Positions 13,838 through 22,342 of a stretch of DNA of 33,576 nucleotides are shown one piece after another. Source of the DNA: a virus. Under the pieces are notes generated by a model, which saw nothing but the letters and a program-made list of their open reading frames with translations, made no database searches and was not told the DNA's origin. Numbering within the stretch: the stretch's first letter is position 1; each line of letters opens with the position of its first letter. Position numbers and translations under genes: made by a program. The DNA lies in the IMG/VR virus record IMGVR_UViG_3300024431_000020, positions 1 to 33,576 of that record; one strand, given 5' to 3'.

Positions 13838-15688
13838 ATGCCCCTCAGACCCCGCGAGATCAACGACTCCCTTAGCTCTGCTGCTATCACGGCCCTGATC
13901 CGTGAGTCGGTCAAGAGGGAAGTACGTCGTTTGAATACTACCATCGGTAGTCTTGATCACGGGGCTTTGCTGGGCCTCAGCGACGACGACCATACGCAGT
14001 ATCTCACTGAAACCCGGCACGATGCCCTCCCGGCTGACAACCCCCACTCGCTGACGTTCACCCAAGCGGTCACTGCCGATGGCGGCACGGACATCTTGGC
14101 GTCAGAGGCTGAGACCCTGACGGACGGCTCCAATGCGGATGCCCTCCATGTGCATGCCGCTATAGACGGGGCAGACCACGGGGCTCTTTTGGGGCTAGGG
14201 GACGACGACCACTCTGCGTACGTTCGGAATGTGACCGGCACATTCATAGACGGCACTATCCCTCGGCTAGACGGCACCGGAGGTCGAGACCTCCAAGGAG
14301 CCGTGGTGGGTGACGGATGGGTTATTCTAGACAACCAGAGAATGATTGCCCCAACAGCCGCCACGTTCGACTTGGGTGCTAACGGAGTGTTCATTGTCTT
14401 TGACGCGGATGGGGACTCTTCCGTGGGCTCCTTCATAGATGACATTATCGTCTTCGCCACTGGGGGGGTTTCTAGGTTTTCCATCACCAACGTGGGTGTC
14501 TTTTATACCACCCTTATAAATCTCCTCGGCAACGAATTGGTCTTCGACTCCGATGGTGACACCTCCATTAGTTCCGCTGTGGACGACATTCTGGTGTTCG
14601 CCACAGGCGGCTCTACCCGCATGACCCTGACCAATACGGAACTCGACTTCAACACGGCGATTCTGTTGAACCACTTGGAGTTGATACTTGACAATGAGGG
14701 TCTTGCTAAGATTCGATCCAACGCGGTATCAGGAGACCAAATTGAGATTGAGCATAACAGCAGCGTTGTAGCCTCGTTCTCTAACACCGGGATCAACTTC
14801 AACGACACGGTGACCATGAATGGTGTAGGGATCTTCGGAGCATCCATCCTGTCTATGAGTGGCCCTATAGACATGAACAATAATGACATCGACACAGAGG
14901 GTGGAGACATCCTGTTGGGTACTGGTCTACTCGATACCGAAGGCGGGATCATCCAGTCAGGTGGTGCCCTCATCGACTCCGAGGGTGGCATCATCGACAC
15001 CGGCGGGGCTAACCTGTTCCTCGGTTCTTCCCCCGGCACGGAAAGTGGTGTACTCGACTTCGAGAGTGACGGCACCGTAACTATCCGATCTGACGCTGCC
15101 GCAGTGGGGTACATCTTCAAAAGCATCTTTGATATATTCAAGATAAACCTCAATGAATGTAAAGGGTTGTTCAGCACTATGGCTTTCGGCGGTGCGGGCA
15201 ACGTGACTTACGAGTTGGACTCATCTGGTAGCACTAAGATGGACACTACCGGTGGCGGGGCTTCTGCGACAATCCGCTTTACCATCAACAATACGTCAGC
15301 AGGACAGTTTCAACTTGTCGGCGGTGAAGCGAACTTCACGGCCCCTCTCTCCGTCACCTCCCCCGGCAACGCCTTGATCTTGTCGGGTGGGTTCACTACT
15401 AGCACTGTAGGTGGTGATCTAAGGCTACGCCCCGGTGTGGGTAGTACCACTGGCGGAAATGTGCTGTTCGAGGACGAGACCGGCAGCGAGATTGCTCGCG
15501 TGGACTCAGTAGTAGGAGCCTTCATCGTGGACACAATACTTGACATCAATGCCCCCATCGCTTTTGGAATTGGTAACCCGTGTACTCTAGGAAACACCAC
15601 CGTCCTAGGTCCCGGCACAACGCAACAGAACGAGTGGGTGCAAATCAACGTGAACGGCAATACCCGCTGGATCGCAGTGTGGGCTTAG
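13838..15688 (+). CDS. tail fibre or tail spike-like protein with internal repeats
   Basis: The 616-aa protein has the fibre motif DHGALLGLSDDDHTQYL at residues 40-56 and again, slightly changed, at 113-129; this motif is widespread in phage fibre proteins. A second repeat pair (FDADGDSSVGSFIDDIIVFA at 188-207 and FDSDGDTSISSAVDDILVFA at 236-255) and a run of DTEGG/DSEGG units near 350-385 suggest a beta-helix or beta-prism shaft. The C-terminus ends WVQINVNGNTRWIAVWA, an aromatic end like that of trimeric fibres. The gene lies between capsid and tail tube genes, not after the ejection proteins as in T7. The terminator at 13791 precedes it, so it may need readthrough or its own promoter. Confidence 0.75.
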   Translation: MPLRPREINDSLSSAAITALIRESVKREVRRLNTTIGSLDHGALLGLSDDDHTQYLTETRHDALPADNPHSLTFTQAVTADGGTDILASEAETLTDGSNADALHVHAAIDGADHGALLGLGDDDHSAYVRNVTGTFIDGTIPRLDGTGGRDLQGAVVGDGWVILDNQRMIAPTAATFDLGANGVFIVFDADGDSSVGSFIDDIIVFATGGVSRFSITNVGVFYTTLINLLGNELVFDSDGDTSISSAVDDILVFATGGSTRMTLTNTELDFNTAILLNHLELILDNEGLAKIRSNAVSGDQIEIEHNSSVVASFSNTGINFNDTVTMNGVGIFGASILSMSGPIDMNNNDIDTEGGDILLGTGLLDTEGGIIQSGGALIDSEGGIIDTGGANLFLGSSPGTESGVLDFESDGTVTIRSDAAAVGYIFKSIFDIFKINLNECKGLFSTMAFGGAGNVTYELDSSGSTKMDTTGGGASATIRFTINNTSAGQFQLVGGEANFTAPLSVTSPGNALILSGGFTTSTVGGDLRLRPGVGSTTGGNVLFEDETGSEIARVDSVVGAFIVDTILDINAPIAFGIGNPCTLGNTTVLGPGTTQQNEWVQINVNGNTRWIAVWA

Positions 15689-15696
15689 GAGAAACA

Positions 15697-15888
15697 ATGA
15701 AGTACATGAAACTGACTGTCCCCTTGGTGCAGAAGCTAGTAGACTATCTGGTGACTAAACCATGGGCCGAAGTAAACGAATTGCTAACGCTCTTACAGCG
15801 TACTAAGATAGAAACGGAGGAAGCCGATGGCGACAGATGCGTCAATGACGAAACTGGAAGCAGTGAACAGGATGCTGAGGTCAGCTAA
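15697..15888 (+). CDS. small phage protein, 63 aa
   Basis: AGGAGA at 15687-15692 supports the ATG at 15697, directly after the fibre gene stop. The first 37 residues (KLTVPLVQKLVDYL, then TKPWAEVNELLTLLQ) form two predicted helices in a pattern I recall from short unnamed T7-like phage proteins (LV-x-x-YL-x-x-x-P-x-x-EV-x-x-L). The C-terminal part is acidic and overlaps the start of the tail tube A gene by 62 bases in another frame. Function is unknown. Confidence 0.6.
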   Translation: MKYMKLTVPLVQKLVDYLVTKPWAEVNELLTLLQRTKIETEEADGDRCVNDETGSSEQDAEVS

Positions 15889-16492
15889 GGAGCACCCGGT
15901 CTCCTCCATCATCAGCGTCACTGAGAACGACAGCCTCATGGCGGTCTCGGTCCTTGATGAGGTGACCCGAAGGGTCCAGATGAACGGCCTGCACTGCAAC
16001 CAGACACAGACCTCCTTCACCCCGGACGCCGGGAACAACAACAGGGTGGTTCTCCCCGACAACACCCTACAGGTGACCGGGTGGAACGAGCATGCGAACC
16101 GCAACTACTTCCACCGCTGTGTGGACGGGGTTCTGCTCCTGTTCGACGCCACCCCGGAGCCCCTCGCCGCTGCGACCACTGACTTCGATGACGACGACAC
16201 CGTGTTCGTCCGGCTCACACAGCTTCTGGAGTTCGAGGACCTTCCCCAGCCCATCCAGTTCTGGATCGTGGACGAAGCGGCGGTCGAGTACCATATGTCC
16301 GTGCTGGGCTCCAGCATGATGCACAGGCATCTGCAAGAGACCGCCTTCCGAGCCCGCATCGAAGGCCGGAAGTACGACATGCGATCTCGCCCCGTCAACA
16401 TCATCACCAGTGGCCGCTCTATGGGACCTCGCCTCGGCATCGCCGGTGCTCCCCGTAGTTGGCCGGGCAACGACATGCGGAGACAAGGCTAA
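15827..16492 (+). CDS. tail tubular protein A (T7 gp11-like)
   Basis: The 221-aa protein matches T7 gp11 in length (196 aa) and neighbourhood, directly before a gp12-like gene. It begins with a helical TKLEAVNRMLRSAKEHPVSS segment, typical of tail tube A, followed by DEVTRRVQMNGLHCNQTQTSF and a beta-rich body. It forms the adaptor ring under the portal. GGAGG lies upstream of the ATG with normal spacing. The stop overlaps the ATG of the lysine-rich small gene (TAATG). Confidence 0.85.
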   Translation: MATDASMTKLEAVNRMLRSAKEHPVSSIISVTENDSLMAVSVLDEVTRRVQMNGLHCNQTQTSFTPDAGNNNRVVLPDNTLQVTGWNEHANRNYFHRCVDGVLLLFDATPEPLAAATTDFDDDDTVFVRLTQLLEFEDLPQPIQFWIVDEAAVEYHMSVLGSSMMHRHLQETAFRARIEGRKYDMRSRPVNIITSGRSMGPRLGIAGAPRSWPGNDMRRQG

Positions 16493-16596
16493 TGCCAAAG
16501 CACACTGCTGCCGAGAAGCGTAAGAACAAGAAGGCGAAGAAGTCTAACCTCGCCCCGCCGTTCGAGAAGAAATCCAAGAAGAAGAAGGGTAAGTAA
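16492..16596 (+). CDS. 34-aa lysine-rich basic protein
   Basis: This tiny gene is bounded on both sides by TAATG overlaps, with tail tube A upstream and tail tube B downstream, so no base is wasted. The product has 14 Lys, 1 Arg and 1 His among 34 residues, with two basic blocks (KRKNKKAKK and KKSKKKKGK) around a short SNLAPPFE. It would bind nucleic acid or acidic protein surfaces. I know no named family. The position suggests synthesis in step with the tail tube proteins; its role could be DNA condensation, tail assembly, or simply coupling translation between its neighbours. Confidence 0.7.
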   Translation: MPKHTAAEKRKNKKAKKSNLAPPFEKKSKKKKGK

Positions 16597-18920
16597 TGCC
16601 ACTCGCCAACATCCGAATCCAGTCCCTCATGGGCGGTGTGTCCCGGCTGTCACAGAACCAGCGGACTCCATTCGAGGTGGAGGCAATGGACAACTGCGAC
16701 ATCCAGATCACACGCGGCACCGACAAGCGTAATTCGCTGGAGCATATTGCTGGCGTGGGCGGGACCCAAGAGGCCCTGAACATCACGCTCGCGGGCAACG
16801 CCTTCATGTTCTGGATCAACCGCAGTGCGACAGAGCGGTTCGTGGTCTTCGTAGACCCCGACGCCGCAGATGATCTGAACATCATTCAGGCATTCAATAT
16901 CGTCACAGGGGTAGAGGTCTCCGTGCTGGCAGAGGAAGCTGACGGAACAGAGTCTGCTCTCGATACAATCGAGGATGACATCGTTGCGATGGTGGCCTAT
17001 CTAGCCAGCGGAACGCAGACCATCCGGCAGCGGTTCCGTGCAGTGACAGTGGAAGACTCCACCTTCATCCTCAACCGCGAGGTGGAGACCTCCCTTGAGG
17101 GCGATGCCATAGACTATAAGGACGCGGCGATGGGTAACCTCATCCGCCTCCAGTCCGATCCCAACAACCAACCGTCATGGATCGACTTCGACCAGCCCCC
17201 GACCACCGTGGAAGCCTACCCCGACCGCGACGACCTAGTGACCGGGGGAGAGGTATCCGGCACCGGCAACGTCATCTGGTACGCCCGTGACGACGATAGA
17301 GGACTCCCGCAGGGATTCTACTGGGCCACCAGTGCCACCCAGCCGCCGTGGTATCAGAGGCTCCCCACGGAGGGAGCTAACGGGTTCCTCCAGCGGGACA
17401 CCATGCCGCTGCGGCTGGCATTCGACGGCACCCGCTTCCTGCTCCAGTTTGTAGACTGGACAGAGCGGAGGGCTGGCGACAGCACCACCAACCCCGGCCC
17501 GTCATTCATCGGACTCAGGATGAACGACATGGCGTTCCATCAGGGACGCTTCTGGTTCCTCGCCGGGGAACGCATCGTGTCCAGCCGGGTGAACGACCTG
17601 TTCAACCTCTGGATCGACAGCACTGCTGTAGGCATCGTGACGGACGCGGACCCCATTGACCGGGGCATCCAAGGCCGACGCATCTCGAACGGGCTGTTCG
17701 CGGAGTCCTTCCGCGAGTCCCTGATCGTGATTACGGACGGCAACCGACAGATAGAGGTCCGAGCTAATGGACCCATCACGCCGGGCACGGTGCAGTTGTA
17801 CGACAGCACCAACGTGTTCGCCGTGGGGTACGTCAAGCCAGTCATCAAGGGCTCCCAGTTGTACTTCCCCAGTGAGCAGGACTTTGCTATGATCCTGTAT
17901 GAGTACAACTATGACCCGGAGCAGATCACCAACGTGGCACTGGACTTGACGGAGCGTATCCACGGATACATCCCCGCCGAGGCCCATACCATGGCGACCT
18001 CCGACTCCCACGACCAAATCTTTATGCTGACACTGGCCGATCCAGATGCCGTCTATGTGAACAAGCAGTTGTTCACCGGGGCTAAGCGTGTCCTCAACTC
18101 ATGGTATCGCTGGGTCTTCCCCGGCGTGGATGAGGTTATGGGCTGCTTCGTCTTCGATGACTTTCTGTTCTTCGTCAACAAGCGTACCGGCACAGACGCC
18201 GTGCAGCGTGTGTTCCTTGAGAGGATGCCCCTTGGGCAGCCAGAGCAGGACACCACGGGCTCCCCGGCTCAGACCCTCGGCTACGCCACCCGCATAGACC
18301 GCAAGCAGGAGATTCAGGGCACCTACGATTCGGGCACTGGCCTGACCACGTTCACCCTTCCCTTCGAGGACGAGACCATCGACACGATTGTTCTGTCCGC
18401 GACATGGGACACGGTTGATACCAAGGCGGCGGGCACGCTCATCGTTGCCGCCGACTTCGTTTCAATCATTGCAGATTCCGGTGAGACTGATATCATCCTG
18501 ACGGGTGACTTCGAGAACAACACGGACGGGGATGACGCCCCGGCGTGGCTGGGAATCAGCTACGAGGCCGAGGTCACCCTCAGTCAGCAGTTCGTGCGGG
18601 ATCAGAATAGCAACATCCTGCACGGCAACACCCACCTCATGCGGGCCAAGATTCGGCACCGCGACTCCGGTGGGTACAAGGTCAAGATCACCCCTGAGGG
18701 CCGGGACGAACTCATCAAGGAGTTCGTTGTGCCCACCATCGGCAGCAGCCCCATCGACGGCGACCAACTGGACGACTTCGGTGAGTTTCAGGTGAGGATC
18801 ATGGCCCACTCTCAGAACCTTGTCATCAAGCTCGTCAACGACACTCCCTTCCCCACCGCATGGGTGGACATGGAGATCGACTGCGAGTTCATCCCTCAAT
18901 CCTACTCCCCGGTGAGATAA
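16596..18920 (+). CDS. tail tubular protein B (T7 gp12-like nozzle)
   Basis: The 774-aa product is close to T7 gp12 (794 aa) and starts in the family style with IRIQSLMGGVSRLSQNQRTP, followed by NCDIQITRGTDKR. A long beta-rich body contains IHGYIPAEAHTMATSDSHDQ and a later WYRWVFPGVDEVMG, segments that fit the nozzle propeller. The nozzle forms the distal tail tube, to which fibres attach and through which DNA is ejected. The ATG overlaps the previous stop, and the stop overlaps the next ATG (TAATG). Confidence 0.9.
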   Translation: MPLANIRIQSLMGGVSRLSQNQRTPFEVEAMDNCDIQITRGTDKRNSLEHIAGVGGTQEALNITLAGNAFMFWINRSATERFVVFVDPDAADDLNIIQAFNIVTGVEVSVLAEEADGTESALDTIEDDIVAMVAYLASGTQTIRQRFRAVTVEDSTFILNREVETSLEGDAIDYKDAAMGNLIRLQSDPNNQPSWIDFDQPPTTVEAYPDRDDLVTGGEVSGTGNVIWYARDDDRGLPQGFYWATSATQPPWYQRLPTEGANGFLQRDTMPLRLAFDGTRFLLQFVDWTERRAGDSTTNPGPSFIGLRMNDMAFHQGRFWFLAGERIVSSRVNDLFNLWIDSTAVGIVTDADPIDRGIQGRRISNGLFAESFRESLIVITDGNRQIEVRANGPITPGTVQLYDSTNVFAVGYVKPVIKGSQLYFPSEQDFAMILYEYNYDPEQITNVALDLTERIHGYIPAEAHTMATSDSHDQIFMLTLADPDAVYVNKQLFTGAKRVLNSWYRWVFPGVDEVMGCFVFDDFLFFVNKRTGTDAVQRVFLERMPLGQPEQDTTGSPAQTLGYATRIDRKQEIQGTYDSGTGLTTFTLPFEDETIDTIVLSATWDTVDTKAAGTLIVAADFVSIIADSGETDIILTGDFENNTDGDDAPAWLGISYEAEVTLSQQFVRDQNSNILHGNTHLMRAKIRHRDSGGYKVKITPEGRDELIKEFVVPTIGSSPIDGDQLDDFGEFQVRIMAHSQNLVIKLVNDTPFPTAWVDMEIDCEFIPQSYSPVR

Positions 18921-19462
18921 TGACCGAGTTTAGTGAAGATATTGCAGAAATCTCTACCGGATTCGCAGAGGTCTTCTCCAAGGCTGCGATCTCGCAGAAC
19001 ATAGAGAAGCTCCGCATCGCAGAGGGAACCATCGGTGCCGCTACCGACGCCATCAATCTGGAGAAGGAAACAGGCCGTCGCAAGGTGGCCCAAGCCCTCG
19101 CCTTCAACACCGGGGCCGTGTCTGCACAGCAGGCATTCACCGGGGGTGGCCTAGCAGGATCGGGTGCAGCCCTTATTGACTCCGCTACCTTTCAGGCGGC
19201 GGATCAGGCCGCGATTATTGATGCGAACGCTGCGGCCAAAGAGGTCGCGGTCATCTTCGCCAACCAGCCCATCCTTGATGACCCCATCCTCGCGGCCATC
19301 CAAGGGCTGACCACGGGCCTTGAAGTGGGCACCTCCATCGCCAACTCCCTGTTTGCAGAGGCGGAAGTGCATAACTTCGCTGGGCCGGGCGGGTTCTTTA
19401 CCCAATTCACCATCCCCGGATTTGACATCAACGACTTCATTGAAGGATTAGGAGGCCCTTAG
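18920..19462 (+). CDS. internal virion protein, gp14-like
   Basis: The 180-aa protein is similar in length to T7 gp14 (196 aa) and occupies the same place, between tail tube B and two large ejection proteins. It is Ala/Gly-rich and largely helical, with RKVAQALAFNTGAVSAQQAF and EVAVIFANQPILDDPILAAI segments, and a hydrophobic Gly/Phe-rich end. T7 gp14 forms an outer-membrane pore during DNA ejection; here that role is inferred from synteny. The ATG at 18920 overlaps the tail tube B stop; the in-frame ATG at 18860 is within that gene. Confidence 0.6.
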   Translation: MTEFSEDIAEISTGFAEVFSKAAISQNIEKLRIAEGTIGAATDAINLEKETGRRKVAQALAFNTGAVSAQQAFTGGGLAGSGAALIDSATFQAADQAAIIDANAAAKEVAVIFANQPILDDPILAAIQGLTTGLEVGTSIANSLFAEAEVHNFAGPGGFFTQFTIPGFDINDFIEGLGGP

Positions 19463-22320
19463 TGCCTAAGGAAACCATTCGCAGAGTGCAGACGGGACCG
19501 GGGAGTGTAGCCCCCGCTTTCACCCCGCCCGCCACTCCGGTTGCCACCCCGTCCTTTGCTCAGCGGGAGGGGCCGACCAACTTCACGCAGTTCCGAGATG
19601 CCGTGCTCGCCGTGGGGCGAGGTGCCGCATCCGTGGCTAGTGCCCGGTCGAACATCGCGTCCCGCATGCAGGCCCTCAAGAAGCAGGGTGTTGCAGAGAC
19701 AGAGAGACTGATTGAGAGGCAGAGCCAACAGCTACAGCAGCAGAGGCAGGGCGAGGCCGAGCAGGCCCGCAGAGCCATCCTACTGGAGGCTGAGAAGAAG
19801 GGACCGGACTGGGTGGAGCGTCAATTCCGCAGCAGGATGGTCAACGCAGGCTCCCGTGAGGAAGCCCTGTTTTGGGAGGGAGCGTGGCGTCCCGCTGCTG
19901 CCGCTGTCCATAGGGATAGCGAGGAGCAGTTCCGGCAGGAGTTCAACTCCCATGTCCGCTCTGTAAGCGACATCGCCACCACTCTCCAACTCCAGATAGA
20001 TGCTGACCCCGCCACCAAAGCGGTCCTCATCGGTAACGGAGAGAAGATCACCAGCCGCGTACAGGACTGGATGATCCTCAAGGTCAACGAGGCCCAGCCG
20101 GGCGTCTTCGATCTACAGGAGGGGGACAGCGAGGACAAGGCCCGCAGCAAGGAGATGCTACTGCACCAGTTGATGCAGCAGTCCTTCAAGATCGCGGACG
20201 CCCTAATCGCTAAGAACAACGGCGATGTCGAGAAGTCTAACAACATCCTCGGCACCCAGCAACTGGAGGCCGATTTCTTCTCCACCATGACCGGACAGCA
20301 GGACCCCTCGTTCCTTCCCGCTCAGGTGGAGGCCACTATGCAGAACCGCTTCGGCCACCTCACGGTGGAGCAGCAGCGGGCACAGGTCCGCGTCATGATC
20401 ACCGGCTCCCTCACTGCCCTCGGCAGAGGGGCCTACGGCATCGACGCCCTCAACAACATCGGCTTGGCTACCCACCTCCTCGACATGGAGGTGGACGGGC
20501 AGGCTATCTTCTCCCCTGCGGAGAAGCAGAGGCGAAGGATCGACCTTCTGGTACTCGCGGAGAACACGGCTAAGCGGGAGATGGAGTCCGAGATCGGACG
20601 GCTACGAGAGTCGCTCCGTCCTGACCCCAACGCCCTCGCCATAATGACCACCCAAGACCCCATCACGGGATTCACTCCCATTGACGACGCGGCCAACCGT
20701 GTCCTCGCAGAGATGGGCTTCCTTGGGGCCACGAACCTGAACCCGGAGGGGCAGCGAATCATCAATGCAGTACGCACAGCGGCTGCTAAGATTCTAGACG
20801 CCACTAGGGTGCAGAGAAACAAGCACTCCCTCTCTATCGCCAACCACAACATGGTTATGAAGGGGGACCCCGGTGCCAACGCCGACAAGGCTCACCGCTG
20901 GTCACCCTTCACCCGTGCTCATATGTCTGGTGTGGAGTTCGCGGTCACTGAGGTGCCCCCCATGGGCGATCAGGATATCGAGGAGTTCAAGGGCCTGCTC
21001 GTAGAGGTGGCCGGGAAACTGGGCATCAGTCGGGATGTGGTGGACAACTGGGACGGTCGGGACGCCGCGTACACCGACGAGAACGGGGACCTGAATAAGG
21101 TCATCGCTACGGCTGAGGCCCTCCAGTGGAACAACGACGCCACCCAGTCCTTCTATGGCATCCCCGCCGAGATGGCTAAAGACAAGATGGCTCTGCTCCG
21201 CTCCGACGACACCAACAGACTCATGGCCTTTGGTCACTGGGTCTCTGCTCTCAAGGTGGGGGCGAACGAGTCTTGGGACAACTTCCTCGACGCCAAGGGC
21301 GTGTCCTCTCAGGAGGTTGCGGCAGCTTGGTGGGTACGCATCAACCTGAAGCAGGGCAGGCCCCGCTTCACGGACACTGGGGAGGTTCTCCCCGGCGACT
21401 TCCAGACGGACCCTGCTGTCCTCATGACTGAGGTTCAGGCCATCATGCGTAGCAGGCCCGTACCCTCATGGTCGGGTGCTGACACCGGGCTGGATGATGT
21501 GGACCGCAGCAACGCGGCGAACATGGCAGATGTTATGGCTGAGATCGTCAGCGGTCAAGTAGACCTCGAAGGCGATGACAACGACCGCTTCGGGGCTCGC
21601 ATCCAAGCTCAGTTCCTCCGTCTGTTCCTCTCGGACCAAGACCACACGGGGCGTATGCTCCGCAACCTCTGGTTCGCTGGCCGGGCCGCTGAGCCCGACC
21701 TAGACGACGCCCAGCGTGGGGCCATGCTCTGGTCATGGATACGGGGGAAGGGATACCGCTGGCGTGAGATCAACGACCGAGTGGTGCTGATCATAGACCC
21801 GCAGGGATACACTGGGGCCGAAGGGGCTTCCATCCAAGGTTCGGTGGACATGCACATGCAGATGCAGTTCTCCCCGCTGTACCGCTCTTTCATTCAGGAC
21901 GCCATGGACTTGGAGCCCTTCGAGGTTCCCAACAACTACGCACAGATGTTCCTACTCGGATCTGGCAAAGACCCCGGCGTCGGGGGCACTTCAGACATCC
22001 GAGGACGATGGAATATGTCCGATCAGGTTACTGATCGGCTGCTGGAGTCCCGTGCCAACTACGGCGGCTTCGTCATCGAAGGCGTAGATCTCCGTGGCAA
22101 CCCCATGGCTACCCCGCTTACAAAGCACCCCGCCCTCATGCGGTGGGACGACGGAACATCCTTCATGGTGCCCGCAGGGGTTACCATGTCTGTAATTGGT
22201 AACCAAGACCTGTTCGCCCCTGTGTTTAGACTGCCCAAGGCCCGGCAATCTCTCAACTTGCTGACACCGGCTAACGCCCCAGCACACGCGAGACCCGGAT
22301 TCTCTCGGCCCCAGTTCTAA
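19462..22320 (+). CDS. large internal virion protein, gp15-like
   Basis: The 952-aa protein follows the gp14-like gene, as T7 gp15 (747 aa) does. The N-terminus (to about residue 45) is Pro/Thr-rich. A coiled coil follows (about 65-120, with LIERQSQQLQQQRQGEAEQA), and the rest is mostly helical. T7 gp15 is part of the core stack and of the tube that crosses the periplasm during ejection. Start is GTG at 19462 with GGAGG at 19451-19455, overlapping the previous stop. Identification rests on order and size; no catalytic motif is visible. Confidence 0.65.
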   Translation: MPKETIRRVQTGPGSVAPAFTPPATPVATPSFAQREGPTNFTQFRDAVLAVGRGAASVASARSNIASRMQALKKQGVAETERLIERQSQQLQQQRQGEAEQARRAILLEAEKKGPDWVERQFRSRMVNAGSREEALFWEGAWRPAAAAVHRDSEEQFRQEFNSHVRSVSDIATTLQLQIDADPATKAVLIGNGEKITSRVQDWMILKVNEAQPGVFDLQEGDSEDKARSKEMLLHQLMQQSFKIADALIAKNNGDVEKSNNILGTQQLEADFFSTMTGQQDPSFLPAQVEATMQNRFGHLTVEQQRAQVRVMITGSLTALGRGAYGIDALNNIGLATHLLDMEVDGQAIFSPAEKQRRRIDLLVLAENTAKREMESEIGRLRESLRPDPNALAIMTTQDPITGFTPIDDAANRVLAEMGFLGATNLNPEGQRIINAVRTAAAKILDATRVQRNKHSLSIANHNMVMKGDPGANADKAHRWSPFTRAHMSGVEFAVTEVPPMGDQDIEEFKGLLVEVAGKLGISRDVVDNWDGRDAAYTDENGDLNKVIATAEALQWNNDATQSFYGIPAEMAKDKMALLRSDDTNRLMAFGHWVSALKVGANESWDNFLDAKGVSSQEVAAAWWVRINLKQGRPRFTDTGEVLPGDFQTDPAVLMTEVQAIMRSRPVPSWSGADTGLDDVDRSNAANMADVMAEIVSGQVDLEGDDNDRFGARIQAQFLRLFLSDQDHTGRMLRNLWFAGRAAEPDLDDAQRGAMLWSWIRGKGYRWREINDRVVLIIDPQGYTGAEGASIQGSVDMHMQMQFSPLYRSFIQDAMDLEPFEVPNNYAQMFLLGSGKDPGVGGTSDIRGRWNMSDQVTDRLLESRANYGGFVIEGVDLRGNPMATPLTKHPALMRWDDGTSFMVPAGVTMSVIGNQDLFAPVFRLPKARQSLNLLTPANAPAHARPGFSRPQF

Positions 22321-22342
22321 GCCAGAATTGCAAGGAATTAGT

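Noticed and set aside
13160-14065. 301-codon ORF on the minus strand crossing a terminator
   Set aside because: It spans two + strand genes and a strong terminator hairpin, and has no start signal or family features.
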